A stretch of DNA of 36,262 bases from Chitinophagales bacterium (lineage in GTDB: Bacteria; Bacteroidota; Bacteroidia; Chitinophagales; UBA2359): NCBI GenBank assembly GCA_020629005.1, contig JAHDEE010000045.1, forward strand, positions 1-36,262, written 5' to 3'. Under the pieces are notes generated by a model. That model ran no database searches. It saw only the letters and a list, made by a program, of their open reading frames with translations, and was not told where the DNA came from. A program made the position numbers and the translations under genes. Positions 16,887 through 25,749 of this stretch are shown piece after piece; the first letter of the stretch is position 1, and each line of letters starts with the position of its first letter.

Positions 16887-18140
16887 TTACTCAAGGACGA
16901 GTTTGCCCCTATGCGATTTCTTGCCTGCCAGAAGCTGGTAGAAGTAAATGCCATCGGGTAAATGACTTACGTCAACCGCAGTTGAAAGAGAATTAGGCGA
17001 TGTCAGCAATACCGTTTTACCTTGTGCATCAAATAACGCGATCTGCTTGACTTTTATTGAAGACCTGAAGAAGCATTGCTGATTCCCCGGATTTGGGAAC
17101 ACCTCTACCTCCCAACCAATTGATTCGACCTCAGTATTGGTTACCATGTCCATGCAGCCCGTCGCAATCAGATTCTCGGTAGTCCATAAATTTGATCTTG
17201 AGGGTAGATAAAGTGCAGCCTCCATTCGTTCAACCTGGCCTTTTGTGAACATTCGTTTACAGCCATGATTGTAGTCCATGAAATTGGAACCATTTGTACT
17301 AACTCCACAACTCATATCATAATTGTAGCAGCCCTCAGGAAATATCGTTCCTCCGTCAGTTCTGGGTGTATCATCTACTTGATCACCTACACCAAAGCAA
17401 GCATCTTCAAAGGTGTGCGCCAGATTTAACCAATGTCCTACTTCATGAGAAATTACTGAAGCCCAATCATGACCTTCTTCCAAAATTGACTTGGTACCAT
17501 AACCCCACCTGATGGAACTGTAGAACACGCCATCAGTATTGTTCAGTACATTTTGGTAATCTGGATAATAGGCATAGGCCGTAAAGTCTGAAGAATCTCC
17601 AAAAGCGTACTTTGGTAAATAAATATTGAGGTACTGTTGATTGTTCCATGCGTATTGAAAAGGATTGCCCTCATTGTATATGGCGAGCGGATCTTCATGG
17701 TACAAGATTCCAGAGGTTGGATTGCCTGAAGGATCCAAAGTGGCCAGGCAAAAGTTGATACTCAGCGATGCCTTTATGCTGTCAAACTGGGCATCGATCT
17801 GATCCCAAGCATCATTAAGCCCATTAAAATCATCGTTCAGGATTTGCAGGCCAGATAGTGCTTGTTCGGTGTCGATTTTTGCATCGTCACCATTATGGAA
17901 AACGTGCAACACGACTGGGATGGTATAAGTTGCCGTGTCGTTTTCTGCTGCTCTATTATTGCGATTTCGCCTAATCTGCTCCTGAATAAAAAACTCATTT
18001 TTACCGATTTCTTCCTTTGCATCTGTCAGCCCGTTTGTTGTAAGCCGATCAATATGCGCCCCTAGCGAGCAAGGAGATTGAGCAATGGAAGCTGTCAAAG
18101 CAAATGAAAGCAAAAGACCTATTGATAGCAGAGTTTTCAT
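16887..18140 (-). CDS. M43-family zinc metalloprotease with T9SS sorting domain
   Basis: A 417-aa secreted protease of the cytophagalysin/pappalysin type. The signal peptide ends near SIAQ (21). A pro-like region precedes YTIPVVLHVFHNG (72-84). The zinc motif is HEVGHWLNLAH (232-242), in which Asn replaces the usual Gly of HExxHxxGxxH. The Met-turn is NFMDY with Met288. Paired cysteines occur around 248-294. The C-terminus (about 340-417) is a T9SS type A domain (VFPNPGNQQCFF, LPDGIYFYQLL, GKLVLE). It is expected to be an extracellular endopeptidase. It has a TATCTTTG -7 box 47 bp upstream. Confidence 0.9.
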   Translation of the reverse strand: MKTLLSIGLLLSFALTASIAQSPCSLGAHIDRLTTNGLTDAKEEIGKNEFFIQEQIRRNRNNRAAENDTATYTIPVVLHVFHNGDDAKIDTEQALSGLQILNDDFNGLNDAWDQIDAQFDSIKASLSINFCLATLDPSGNPTSGILYHEDPLAIYNEGNPFQYAWNNQQYLNIYLPKYAFGDSSDFTAYAYYPDYQNVLNNTDGVFYSSIRWGYGTKSILEEGHDWASVISHEVGHWLNLAHTFEDACFGVGDQVDDTPRTDGGTIFPEGCYNYDMSCGVSTNGSNFMDYNHGCKRMFTKGQVERMEAALYLPSRSNLWTTENLIATGCMDMVTNTEVESIGWEVEVFPNPGNQQCFFRSSIKVKQIALFDAQGKTVLLTSPNSLSTAVDVSHLPDGIYFYQLLAGKKSHRGKLVLE

Positions 18141-18187
18141 CCGATTATTGGTTTTGGGATTAGGGTTGTGTCATGGAATTTGTCTTA

Positions 18188-18195
18188 CAAAGATA
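18188..18195 (-). promoter_or_regulatory. promoter of the M43 protease gene
   Basis: TATCTTTG on the minus strand matches TAnnTTTG, with a weaker CTTGG element about 21 bp further upstream. The leader would be about 40 nt. Confidence 0.5.
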
Positions 18196-18446
18196 CATGA
18201 AACTGTTGCGATCTGCCAAGTTTAGCTGCATATGTCCTCCTACAGGTAGTAGCTGAATACAGTGCAAAAGAAAAACCATGTTTTGCAGCAGTTTTGCCTG
18301 GCAGCCTCAATGCAAATCGTTTCGCTTGGCAGAAGCGCTAATAAAATTTTTTTGATTTTTTTCTCATCGGCATAGGGTGAAGGCTGCTTCCCCCTCAAAT
18401 ATTTTTTCAGCTTTGAACGTTAGCGAATTGGCTTTGTATATTTAGT
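18196..18446. other. AT-rich divergent intergenic region
   Basis: This lies between the divergent M43 protease and xrtK genes (whole gap 18141-18446). Apart from the M43 promoter box it holds only AT-rich runs near 18345-18362 and a weak promoter-like pair before xrtK. No gene, hairpin or repeat copy is visible. Confidence 0.5.
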
Positions 18447-18959
18447 ATGAAGAATGCTGGAAAGAGTGGCTTGGTCTATTTTCTTATGTTGCTGGCCATC
18501 TTTGTGTACCTGAAGTATTGGCACAGTTTGGTTGGTACTGCCGAACTTTATTTCCTTCTTTGGCCGGTCAGTTTTCTACTGGAGTTGACAACAAATGCTC
18601 CTGCTTCGTATGATTCAGAATTTGGATTCGTTTTTGAAGGATTGGGCATCGTGTTGGATCGTTCCTGCAGTGGCTTTAATTTCTTGTTGATCTGTTTCCT
18701 CATGCTCGGATTTAGCGTGTTGCCTCAGTGGATAGATGGGGCAAGCAGGGTTCTAATGATACCCTTATTACTGCTATTTGCTTACCTGGCTTGTGTGGTC
18801 GCAAATTTTAGCAGAGTCATGTTGCTGCTGAAATTGCCGGTGAGTTGGGAGTTGCGATGGGAGTGGCTGCATGCTGGAATTGGAGCAGGGGTGTACCTTT
18901 CGACACTCATGTTGATTTTTCTGTTTTTTACACAGATGAAATCAGAGCGCCAGCCTTGA
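18447..18959 (+). CDS. xrtK: exosortase K
   Basis: At 170 aa this is a small exosortase, an integral membrane cysteine transpeptidase-like enzyme that processes PEP-CTERM-like sorting signals. The catalytic triad of the family is visible: Cys74 in DRSCSGFNFLLICF, Arg123 in ANFSRVMLL, and His142 in WLHAGIGAGVY. About five or six membrane segments are present. The short length and the neighbour, a large protein ending in an MSEP-type signal, identify the XrtK subtype. XrtK serves one dedicated neighbouring substrate rather than many. The substrate gene starts 30 bp downstream, so the pair is one operon. Confidence 0.9.
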   Translation: MKNAGKSGLVYFLMLLAIFVYLKYWHSLVGTAELYFLLWPVSFLLELTTNAPASYDSEFGFVFEGLGIVLDRSCSGFNFLLICFLMLGFSVLPQWIDGASRVLMIPLLLLFAYLACVVANFSRVMLLLKLPVSWELRWEWLHAGIGAGVYLSTLMLIFLFFTQMKSERQP

Positions 18960-18989
18960 GCTATTTTCTTGATCTTATAATTGACTGCT

Positions 18990-21833
18990 ATGAAATTCTT
19001 AATGGATCCCAGAAGCGTATTGCTCACACACTTGCTACCGGTGATCCTGTTATTTCTCTTTGCATACAGTCAATATACCATCATCCATTCCCTGATTGAT
19101 GAAGACAATCTTGCAATCGCAAAGAAGTTTGCGATTTCTCTTGGATCGATTAGTCTGCTACATCTTGTTATTGCAGGATTGAGCTATCTGCGGAAGAAGC
19201 CTCTCGGCATTCTGTACGGCTTGTTGAGTATTGCCACCGTTTGCTTTTGGATTGGCGCCTACTTTTTTCTTGGAAGGGACATGCTTCCAGATGTGCCACG
19301 TTGGATGATGCCAGAGGAACCCGTATTTTTTATCCTGATGTTGCTGATGCCTACACTGGCCCAATCGGTATTGGTCCTGGCAAATGCCATTAGCCCAAAT
19401 CCGGAAAGTAAGAGTGCCTGGAAGAGTTTCTTGCTCTCTGCCCTGGTGCCTTGCTTTTGGTTTCTTGTATCGAGGTTTCCGTATTCTTTCAGAGAGCCAG
19501 AATTCATGAGACACCGCTTCTTTGAGCACTTGATGGTGGTGGTGGTCATTGCTTCTTTTGTGCTTTTCTTTGTTTTGCTGGCAAGGGGTTTTTTGATCTT
19601 GTTTAGTCGTGGATCTTCGCTCTTACAAAAGTACCCTTTGCTGTACAAGATTCCCATCACCCTGATTTTTCCCTTATTGGGTTTGGCAGTCAATTCCGGG
19701 CATTTGATGATGCGATATACTGGTGGAGAGTTCGGCTTCTTCGGCAATTTTTCCAATAAGTGGTTTTATATACTGGCCATTGTAAATGGACTTGCGCTTT
19801 GTTTGCCAAATTTGCCGAATCGCTGGTATCGTCTCGTGCTCTTTCTGTGGAGAAGCTGCACATTTGCCTATACGCTATATTTCTTTTTAGCCTTTCTGCC
19901 GTATATGTTTCTGGCTGTGCCTATGATCGTAATGGCGGGCATTGGCTTCCTTATTCTGACTCCTTGCATTTTGTTTTTGCTTCACGTCAACATAATGAGC
20001 AAGGACATACAGTTTCTGAAAACACAGTTATCACCAGGGCTCTTGGCAATCGGGGCGATGGTATTTTTTCTTCTCATTCCAGCTGCAGTGACCAGGTCTT
20101 ATCTAGATGATCGGACCAGTCTTCATCAGGCTTTGGATTACATTTATCATCCGGACTATGACTCCGAATCCACTGTAGATCAGGATTCAGTTGAGGGGCT
20201 GCTAAAAGTACTTCGTGTACATAAGCGAAGGGATAGAGGTTTTTCTCCTGGTAAGCAAGTTCCGTTTCTTTCATCTTATTACACCTGGTTGGTTTTAGAT
20301 AACCTAACCATATCTGACAAGAAGCTGGACTTGATGCAGCAGGTATATGAGGGTCAAAATTCGGTGCGGCTCCGGGAGGGAATCGCTCCGATTAAAACTG
20401 CTGAGATACAATCTATAAGCAGCAGCAGCACTTACGATAGGCAGCAGGATGCCTGGACCTCGTGGATTGATTTGGAACTGCACCAAGACAACGATAGGCT
20501 GCGAGCTGGGGAATACCTATGTCACTTTAACCTTCCCAATGGTTGCTGGGTTAGCGACTATTACCTCTATGTTGAGGATCGAAAGGAAATGGGATTGCTG
20601 ACGGAAAAGAAGGCGGCTGAATGGGTTTATTCTCAGATTCGGAGCAGAAACCGAGACCCGGGACTGCTGACCTATATATCTGGAAACACCTTGTCTTTTC
20701 GCGTTTTTCCATTTGTACGCAAACAGACTCGGAAGACTGGAATACAACTGATACACAAGGAGCCCTTTCAGCTTGACTTTGATGGGCGCAAAATTATGCT
20801 TGGAGACCCTTCGGAACAGGCACAGGTGAAATCAGCAAGTTCTTCCGATGGAGAAGTTATATATGTGTCTAAGGCTGAGAAGCAAACGTTAAAAGAAGTT
20901 TACAGGCAGCCTTACATGCACTTTCTTGTTGATGTATCTCTTGATATGGCCTTGAACAAGGATCGGCAAATAGCGAGACTGCAAAGCTTGCTGGATTCTA
21001 AGGAGCTACCCTTACAGGGAGCCAAAATCAGCTTCGTAAACACATACGGCAAAACCACTGAATTCGGTGAATCCTGGACGCAAGATTTACGGCAACAAGC
21101 CTGTGAAGGTGGATTCTATTTGCGAAGAGCAATGGACCAGGTACTCGTGCAATCCTACAAGGAAATGTCCGATAGGTATCCTGTCATGCTGGTATTGACA
21201 GATAGCCTTCATGAGGCAATACTGCCGGGTGATTTTCGCGATCTTGCAATGTCCTATCCAGAATCGCCCTACTTCTATGCATGGACTGACGAGGGTTTGA
21301 CCCAGCATTCACTGAACAAAGCACCAAAGCAAATTATTGCGAGACCTCAGGAACTGCAATTGTCACATCCTGTCTTTGCCTGGCCAGGGGCAGGGGAGAG
21401 GATGGCTTACCTTGATACCCTTTCGCAGCCTTCTATTGTGCTAAACAGTGATATCATTTCTCCTCCTCAGCAAAATATTGCTGCAAAAGACTGGCAAGCG
21501 GGACTCAGTATTTGGGGAGCATATCTTTCTCAGGTTTTGCATCCGGACCGGGAGGAGCACAGCTGGCTACAAATGGTCAGGGCAAGTTTCAAATCACGTA
21601 TCATGAATCCGTATACCGCCTACATGGTAGTAGAGAATGAAGCCCAGAAACTTGCCTTGTTGCGCAAGCAAGAACAGATTCTTTCAGGCAAGCAGTCGCT
21701 TGATGCAGGAGAGGAACTTCGGCCGATGTCGGAGCCTGGCATTGGTACAATGTTATTATTGCTGACAATGATGCTCTTTGTTGCTCGAAAATTGGCCAAA
21801 ATAAGAAGTAAAGGGCAATCATTTGTGGATTAG
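18990..21833 (+). CDS. MSEP-CTERM sorting protein with VIT-like domain (XrtK substrate)
   Basis: A 947-aa membrane protein and the presumed single target of exosortase K. The N-terminal 380 or so residues contain about ten hydrophobic segments. A periplasmic part follows with a VIT-like region (about 510-620: LPNGCWVSDYYLYVEDRKE, GLLTEKKAAEWVY, RDPGLLTYISGNTLSFRVFPF), then a part resembling the von Willebrand A region that usually accompanies VIT domains (FLVDVSLDMALNKDR, YPVMLVLTDS). The C-terminus has the tripartite signal: Met-Ser-Glu-Pro at 913-916 (nt 21726-21737), a hydrophobic helix (about 919-932) and basic residues. ATG 18990 is chosen over the in-frame TTG 18981. Its cellular role is unknown; the N-terminal membrane array is an odd companion for a sorted surface protein. 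Confidence 0.88.
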   Translation: MKFLMDPRSVLLTHLLPVILLFLFAYSQYTIIHSLIDEDNLAIAKKFAISLGSISLLHLVIAGLSYLRKKPLGILYGLLSIATVCFWIGAYFFLGRDMLPDVPRWMMPEEPVFFILMLLMPTLAQSVLVLANAISPNPESKSAWKSFLLSALVPCFWFLVSRFPYSFREPEFMRHRFFEHLMVVVVIASFVLFFVLLARGFLILFSRGSSLLQKYPLLYKIPITLIFPLLGLAVNSGHLMMRYTGGEFGFFGNFSNKWFYILAIVNGLALCLPNLPNRWYRLVLFLWRSCTFAYTLYFFLAFLPYMFLAVPMIVMAGIGFLILTPCILFLLHVNIMSKDIQFLKTQLSPGLLAIGAMVFFLLIPAAVTRSYLDDRTSLHQALDYIYHPDYDSESTVDQDSVEGLLKVLRVHKRRDRGFSPGKQVPFLSSYYTWLVLDNLTISDKKLDLMQQVYEGQNSVRLREGIAPIKTAEIQSISSSSTYDRQQDAWTSWIDLELHQDNDRLRAGEYLCHFNLPNGCWVSDYYLYVEDRKEMGLLTEKKAAEWVYSQIRSRNRDPGLLTYISGNTLSFRVFPFVRKQTRKTGIQLIHKEPFQLDFDGRKIMLGDPSEQAQVKSASSSDGEVIYVSKAEKQTLKEVYRQPYMHFLVDVSLDMALNKDRQIARLQSLLDSKELPLQGAKISFVNTYGKTTEFGESWTQDLRQQACEGGFYLRRAMDQVLVQSYKEMSDRYPVMLVLTDSLHEAILPGDFRDLAMSYPESPYFYAWTDEGLTQHSLNKAPKQIIARPQELQLSHPVFAWPGAGERMAYLDTLSQPSIVLNSDIISPPQQNIAAKDWQAGLSIWGAYLSQVLHPDREEHSWLQMVRASFKSRIMNPYTAYMVVENEAQKLALLRKQEQILSGKQSLDAGEELRPMSEPGIGTMLLLLTMMLFVARKLAKIRSKGQSFVD

Positions 21834-21936
21834 TTTGATATTTTACATACCTTGCCGGACAGCCCTCTGCTGAGGGTAAAGCAGTTTTTACTCGACATAG
21901 AATTTTTGACTATTTGTAGACGGAACGTGGGAATGA

Positions 21937-21950
21937 TCCGCCATGGCGGA
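21937..21950. promoter_or_regulatory. 14-bp perfect palindrome in the leader of the helical-repeat gene
   Basis: TCCGCCATGGCGGA lies 33 bp before the start codon at 21983. It could be an operator or a leader hairpin. A promoter-like ACTATTTG (21910-21917) lies just upstream. Confidence 0.3.
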
Positions 21951-21982
21951 GCTATATATGCTACCTATGCAAATCGATATGT

Positions 21983-23512
21983 ATGAGAACTCCCGTTGAC
22001 AATCTCTATATGCTGATCAGCAGCATGACTGCCGCAGAAAAGAGGTACTTTAAGGTGCACTTTTACCGTAAAGGCAACAAACTCTCTCGGCTATATGACT
22101 TTCTCGTTAAAATGAAACGATACGACGAGGCAGTTGTGAAACGCTATTTTTCCAAGGATAAATTAAGTGCAAACCTTAAAGTATACAAGAGATTGCTCTA
22201 CGATCTTTTGCTAAAGTCTCTGATGTCCAATCGGGAGCCTGCAGATCCCATGCAGGAAGTACTTCGAGGTCTGGATGCCGTAATTCTGCTGGAGAAGCGT
22301 GGACTCTACGTTGAAGTTTACAGAAGGTTAGAAAAATTGAAACTCATTGCTGAGCGCGCCAATCTCGCGGAGTACACCCTGATTCTCCTACAATATGAAA
22401 TTCGCTTCTTGCATCGAAATGGATTTCAATTGGAGTTTTCACCGCAAGAAACCTTTGAGAAACAAATGGAAATCAGTAGTCGGCTTGAAACAGTGATCAG
22501 AAAGTCTGAAATTGCCGTCGAGCTTTCTGCTATGGGCCTTCGTATTGCCCACTACACAAATAATAATGAACTCAAGAGCGAGGCGCAGCGGAAGGAATTA
22601 GAAGATTTTCTCAATGGCAATCTGCTCAATAAGCAGGTCGAACGAACCGCAAACAGCTCTGTAGGCCATTACTTTTTAAGTCTTCAGGCATCCGCACTGA
22701 CTGCTCTGGGCCGGCATCAAGAGGCAAGGGCCACATTTCTGGCAATTCTGCAAGAGCAGTATGTAAAAGCAAATGAACTAGTGCTGGCAGAAAAGCAGAG
22801 CTTTGTATCCGTTTGCATAAATTTCTTACATTGCTCCGCATTGCTGAGAGATTATGAAGGGTCTGAAGAATGGATCGCAAGAGCAAAGCGCATCATCATT
22901 ACAGAACCCACATTGGTCGGTCTACTCGCCCTGATTCATGCCTCTGAAGTTAAGATGCTTCTGAACAAAGGCTTGCTGGAGCGGATGCAAATGATCCGAG
23001 AAGGTATCTTTTCCCGGCATCTCAAAAATTTTCAAAACCTTGGTCTTGCTCAGCAATCCATCGTATGGTCATACTGCATTCTTGATCTGGTTGACGGCTT
23101 ATTTGAAAGCTGCCTGAAAACAATCGAGGAATTGCAGAATTGGCCGTATATGCGAAGCCACTACCTGTCCAGTGTTCGAGCAGTGCAGCTGATATGTCAC
23201 TACGAACTGGGAGATCACCCTGCGATCAGACTGCTATTGCGAAATTCTGTGAAGCAACCTTCCGTAATTCTGCAAACTCTTGAGAATGCATTTGCCCGGA
23301 TTCTCGAAGATCCTACTGAAAACGAGCGCTACCTGACGCAGGCCCATAAAGACTTTATGGCAAGTCAGCCTTCGGAACAAGAAGAGGACGAGCGTGTATT
23401 ATGGTACTGGCTCCAAAGCAAAAGAGAATTATTGGACTTTAAAACCCTGCTGCTTCAGCAGCTTCCACAAGAGACAGGAGGAATTAAGTTATCCAAAGGA
23501 GGTTCTCATTAG
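21983..23512 (+). CDS. Bacteroidota helical-repeat (TPR-like) protein of unknown function
   Basis: This 509-aa soluble protein is almost entirely alpha-helical. It opens with NLYMLISSMTAAEKRYFKVHFYRKGNKLSRLYDFLVKMKRYDE-type sequence (key motif EKRYFK at 19-24), a start I associate with a widespread but unnamed Bacteroidota family. The middle and end contain paired helices in TPR or SEL1-like spacing (for example 235-270 and 385-420), without a clear consensus repeat. No signal peptide, catalytic motif or DNA-binding motif is seen. It is probably a scaffold or regulator, which is inference. A 14-bp palindrome precedes it, and it converges with the small membrane-protein gene 6 bp away. Confidence 0.7.
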   Translation: MRTPVDNLYMLISSMTAAEKRYFKVHFYRKGNKLSRLYDFLVKMKRYDEAVVKRYFSKDKLSANLKVYKRLLYDLLLKSLMSNREPADPMQEVLRGLDAVILLEKRGLYVEVYRRLEKLKLIAERANLAEYTLILLQYEIRFLHRNGFQLEFSPQETFEKQMEISSRLETVIRKSEIAVELSAMGLRIAHYTNNNELKSEAQRKELEDFLNGNLLNKQVERTANSSVGHYFLSLQASALTALGRHQEARATFLAILQEQYVKANELVLAEKQSFVSVCINFLHCSALLRDYEGSEEWIARAKRIIITEPTLVGLLALIHASEVKMLLNKGLLERMQMIREGIFSRHLKNFQNLGLAQQSIVWSYCILDLVDGLFESCLKTIEELQNWPYMRSHYLSSVRAVQLICHYELGDHPAIRLLLRNSVKQPSVILQTLENAFARILEDPTENERYLTQAHKDFMASQPSEQEEDERVLWYWLQSKRELLDFKTLLLQQLPQETGGIKLSKGGSH

Positions 23513-23518
23513 TGCCAT

Positions 23519-23923
23519 CTACTTCCAGGCAACCTGCGAGATCATCATCAGGCAAAACCCAATAATGGCTACAAACTTGATGGCGGTAGAAAGTTTGTAC
23601 GATTTCAAATAATCAGAATCAAATCCAAGTTCTCGCAACTTTTTGCTAGTCGTTGTAACCTGGACAATGAGAAATATCAGCAGCACCGCAAAGTACAAAC
23701 TCATCGAAACGAGCGGGTCCATAAACCGCATCTTCAGCACAGCAAAATAGCCGATGATCAGCAAGATCATCAGACCCAATGACCAAAGTCTCTGGGAAGC
23801 AAACTGGGTCACGAGGAGCTGCACCTGCTCTACCTCCAACTTCTTTATCGCCCTCTGGTTGATAATATTGGCCCCCAGAAACAAGACAAGCATAAAAATA
23901 AAGGCAAGCATAAATCCATCCAT
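23519..23923 (-). CDS. small membrane protein of unknown function
   Basis: 134 aa with four hydrophobic helices (about 3-20, 47-65, 72-90, 112-130) separated by short charged loops (NQRAIKKLEVEQ, TTTSKKLRELGFDSDYLKSYKLS). Both ends appear to face the same side. No family was recognised. The stop lies 6 bp from the stop of the convergent helical-repeat gene. The next upstream gene (AlkD-like) is divergent. Confidence 0.7.
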   Translation of the reverse strand: MDGFMLAFIFMLVLFLGANIINQRAIKKLEVEQVQLLVTQFASQRLWSLGLMILLIIGYFAVLKMRFMDPLVSMSLYFAVLLIFLIVQVTTTSKKLRELGFDSDYLKSYKLSTAIKFVAIIGFCLMMISQVAWK

Positions 23924-24078
23924 CCTTTCTGATTTTGTTCATTTTGTGCCAGGCAAATGATGCGACAATCCAATGCTCAAGCCTTACAGCAGCTATCGCC
24001 AGGCTTAACCTTGCATTAAAGCGCTTCGTTTTGTCTACAGCAGACTGGATCAAACGCTTCCAATCTACGCAAAAGAAC

Positions 24079-24086
24079 TATCTTTG
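24079..24086 (+). promoter_or_regulatory. TAnnTTTG -7 box of the AlkD-like gene
   Basis: TATCTTTG ends 18 bp before ATG 24105. It contains the in-frame TTG 24084, so that TTG would precede the transcription start. No well-spaced TTTG is seen at -33. Confidence 0.45.
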
Positions 24087-24104
24087 AAAAAAAGAAATTG
24101 GCCA

Positions 24105-24812
24105 ATGACCGCTCAGGAAATCATGAAGGAGTTAGAATCTTTGGGTAGTGAGTCCACAAAGAAAATATTGATCAAGCATGGCGCTAAGGAGCCTTTTTAC
24201 GGCGTTAAAGTAGCGGATCTGAAAAAGATCCTCAAAAAGACCAGGAAAAACCACGACCTGGCCATGGAATTGTACGCCACTGGTAACTCAGACGCCATGT
24301 ACCTCGCAGGCCTGATGGCCGATGAAACCAAGATGACTAAAACCATCCTCAATAAATGGGCGAAAGAGGCCTATTGGTATATGCTCAGCGAATACACCGT
24401 GGCCTGGGTCGCCTCTGAGACTAAGCATGGATTCGAACTAGGCAATAAGTGGATTGAATCCAAAAAGGAGCATATTGCTGCGGCTGGTTGGGCTACACTT
24501 TCTTCCTATGCCTCCATCAAGCCAGACGAGGAACTGGACATAGCCAGATATAGCGAATTACTCGACCGTGCTGGCGAAGAAGTACACGATGCGCAGAATC
24601 GGGTTCGCTATGCAATGAATGGTTTTGTGATTGCCACAGGTTGTTTCATCACTGAACTCACTCAAAAAGCAAGCGAAATAGGTGCAAACATCGGCAAAGT
24701 AAGCGTCGACATGGGAGGCACCGCTTGCAAAGTGCCATTGGCCAAAGAGTACATCGAAAAGGTGAGTACTAAAGGACGATTAGGCAAAAAGAAAAAGCAG
24801 GCTCGCTGCTAA
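24105..24812 (+). CDS. AlkD-like DNA alkylation repair protein
   Basis: This 235-aa protein fits the HEAT-like-repeat AlkD family, whose characterised member is a DNA glycosylase removing N3- and N7-alkylpurines. Family marks are the N-terminal ESTKKILIKHGAKEPFYGVKVADLKKI, then LYATGNSDAMYLAGLMAD and the helical pair WAKEAYWYMLSEYTVAWVA, with HIAAAGWATLSSYA further on. It lacks a signal peptide and ends in a basic tail (GRLGKKKKQARC). This group is somewhat divergent from AlkD proper, so repair activity is inferred. ATG 24105 is chosen because the upstream in-frame TTG lies inside the promoter box. lspA begins 30 bp downstream and may be co-transcribed. Confidence 0.8.
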   Translation: MTAQEIMKELESLGSESTKKILIKHGAKEPFYGVKVADLKKILKKTRKNHDLAMELYATGNSDAMYLAGLMADETKMTKTILNKWAKEAYWYMLSEYTVAWVASETKHGFELGNKWIESKKEHIAAAGWATLSSYASIKPDEELDIARYSELLDRAGEEVHDAQNRVRYAMNGFVIATGCFITELTQKASEIGANIGKVSVDMGGTACKVPLAKEYIEKVSTKGRLGKKKKQARC

Positions 24813-24842
24813 GTCAAAGCTTCAATATATTAATTAGTAGTT

Positions 24843-25367
24843 ATGAGTAAGTTGTTGCGCAGCATCATCATTATTTCTGTCATTCTTGTCAACATTGGTT
24901 GTGACCAGATTTCCAAGGAAGTGGTTCGCAACAGCATCGACAAATACGAGCGGATAGAATTGATCAAAAGTAATTTCATACTTACCAATGTAGAAAATAC
25001 CGGAGCAGCGTTAAGTCTCGGTTCCGATCTGCCTCCAGCGCTAAAAGTCCTCTTCCTGCAAATTTTGCCAATCATCATGCTGCTGATATTGCTTCGCATG
25101 ATCATCGTCCGCACTGAGCTTTCACCCTGGGCAGTCATCGGACTCGCATTCGCAATCGGTGGCGGTATCGGAAATATATATGATCGGGTTCTTTATGGAT
25201 CTGTCACGGATTTTATGCACATAGATCTAGGATTTGTCAAAACAGGCATCTTCAATATGGCCGACGTCTCTGTGGTCATCGGAATGATCCTCATCCTTGT
25301 GGATTTTGCCTTCAGTCAAAATAGAAAGCCCCCAACAATTGCGGATTCAGAAGCGGGTGCCGTTTAG
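24843..25367 (+). CDS. lspA: lipoprotein signal peptidase (signal peptidase II)
   Basis: This is a 174-aa inner-membrane aspartyl protease that cleaves prolipoprotein signal peptides after lipid attachment. It has four membrane segments. The family motifs are CDQISKEVV (20-28), NTGAALSLGS (about 52-61), GGIGNIYDRVLYGSVTDFMH with the first catalytic Asp, and FNMADVSVVIG with the second. Length is typical. This window alone encodes at least five lipoprotein precursors that would need LspA. It may be a paralogue rather than the only copy in the genome. A structured repeat copy with a long hairpin follows at once. Confidence 0.93.
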   Translation: MSKLLRSIIIISVILVNIGCDQISKEVVRNSIDKYERIELIKSNFILTNVENTGAALSLGSDLPPALKVLFLQILPIIMLLILLRMIIVRTELSPWAVIGLAFAIGGGIGNIYDRVLYGSVTDFMHIDLGFVKTGIFNMADVSVVIGMILILVDFAFSQNRKPPTIADSEAGAV

Positions 25368-25393
25368 GTCTCCACTACGAATTAGATGATTCT

Positions 25394-25634
25394 TTTTTGG
25401 GCGTGCCCTTGGCTGTCTCGTGGGCGCAGCGGCTAGAGCAGGATGTTTCCCGCCGCTAGTACTGCGCCCACCAGACAGCCAAGGTCGGGCTATCCGCTCT
25501 CACTCACCTTGTCCACTGCGCTTCGGCTTATGCGCTCTGTGGTCTCTCCGCAGGCTCCGAGCCCCCATAGCACATGCCTCAGTCGCAGTGGCCGGCGGCT
25601 CGTACCGCTTCTATCCCTCACGCAGGTAGTTTTG
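25394..25634 (+). repeat. structured intergenic repeat, copy B (long-headed)
   Basis: This 241-bp copy runs from head TTTTTGGGCG (25394-25403) to tail GGTAGTTTTG (25625-25634). Outer stem: CCACTGCG (25513-25520) with CGCAGTGG (25584-25591), perfect. Inner stem: TATGCG and CTGTGG (25529-25542) with CCATAG and CACATG (25565-25576), one mismatch and a 2-nt bulge. The apex GTCTCTCCGCA/GCTCCGAGCC (25542-25563) matches copy A at 21 of 22 positions. CGGGCTATCCGCT (25486-25498) is identical in copy C. The extra 60 bp are a long head hairpin (25408-25483). The rest of the gap 25368-25807 has only a promoter-like pair. Confidence 0.8.
25408..25483. repeat. 22-bp-arm inverted repeat in the head of copy B
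   Basis: CTTGGCTGTCT-c-GTGGGCGCAG (25408-25429) is complementary to CTGCGCCCAC-c-AGACAGCCAAG (25462-25483), with a single C:C mismatch; CTAG is repeated further inside on both sides. It lies 40 bp after lspA and could also end or stabilise that transcript, but no T-run follows. Confidence 0.8.
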
Positions 25635-25749
25635 TCCCATCTTTTGGGAGTTAGACGACAAATATTCAATGTGTAATTCGTTGGCTTTGACATACATCAG
25701 CCCGGTGCATATGGAGAGTTTCGTAACTTACTTACCTGCCCTTTGGATT

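Noticed and set aside
16887-16965. Antisense frame over the end of the M43 protease gene reading LGLLKDEFAPMRFLACQKL
   Set aside because: The minus strand here encodes the well-formed end of a T9SS sorting domain; the plus-strand reading is a shadow.
18412-18444. TTTG-N21-TATATTTA before xrtK as its promoter
   Set aside because: The box ends 2 bp before the start codon, so transcription would begin inside the gene, and the last base of the -7 box does not match.
21863-21889. CCCTC-tgct-GAGGG hairpin after the MSEP-CTERM gene as a terminator
   Set aside because: The stem is 5 bp and the T-run starts 8 nt later; too weak to call.
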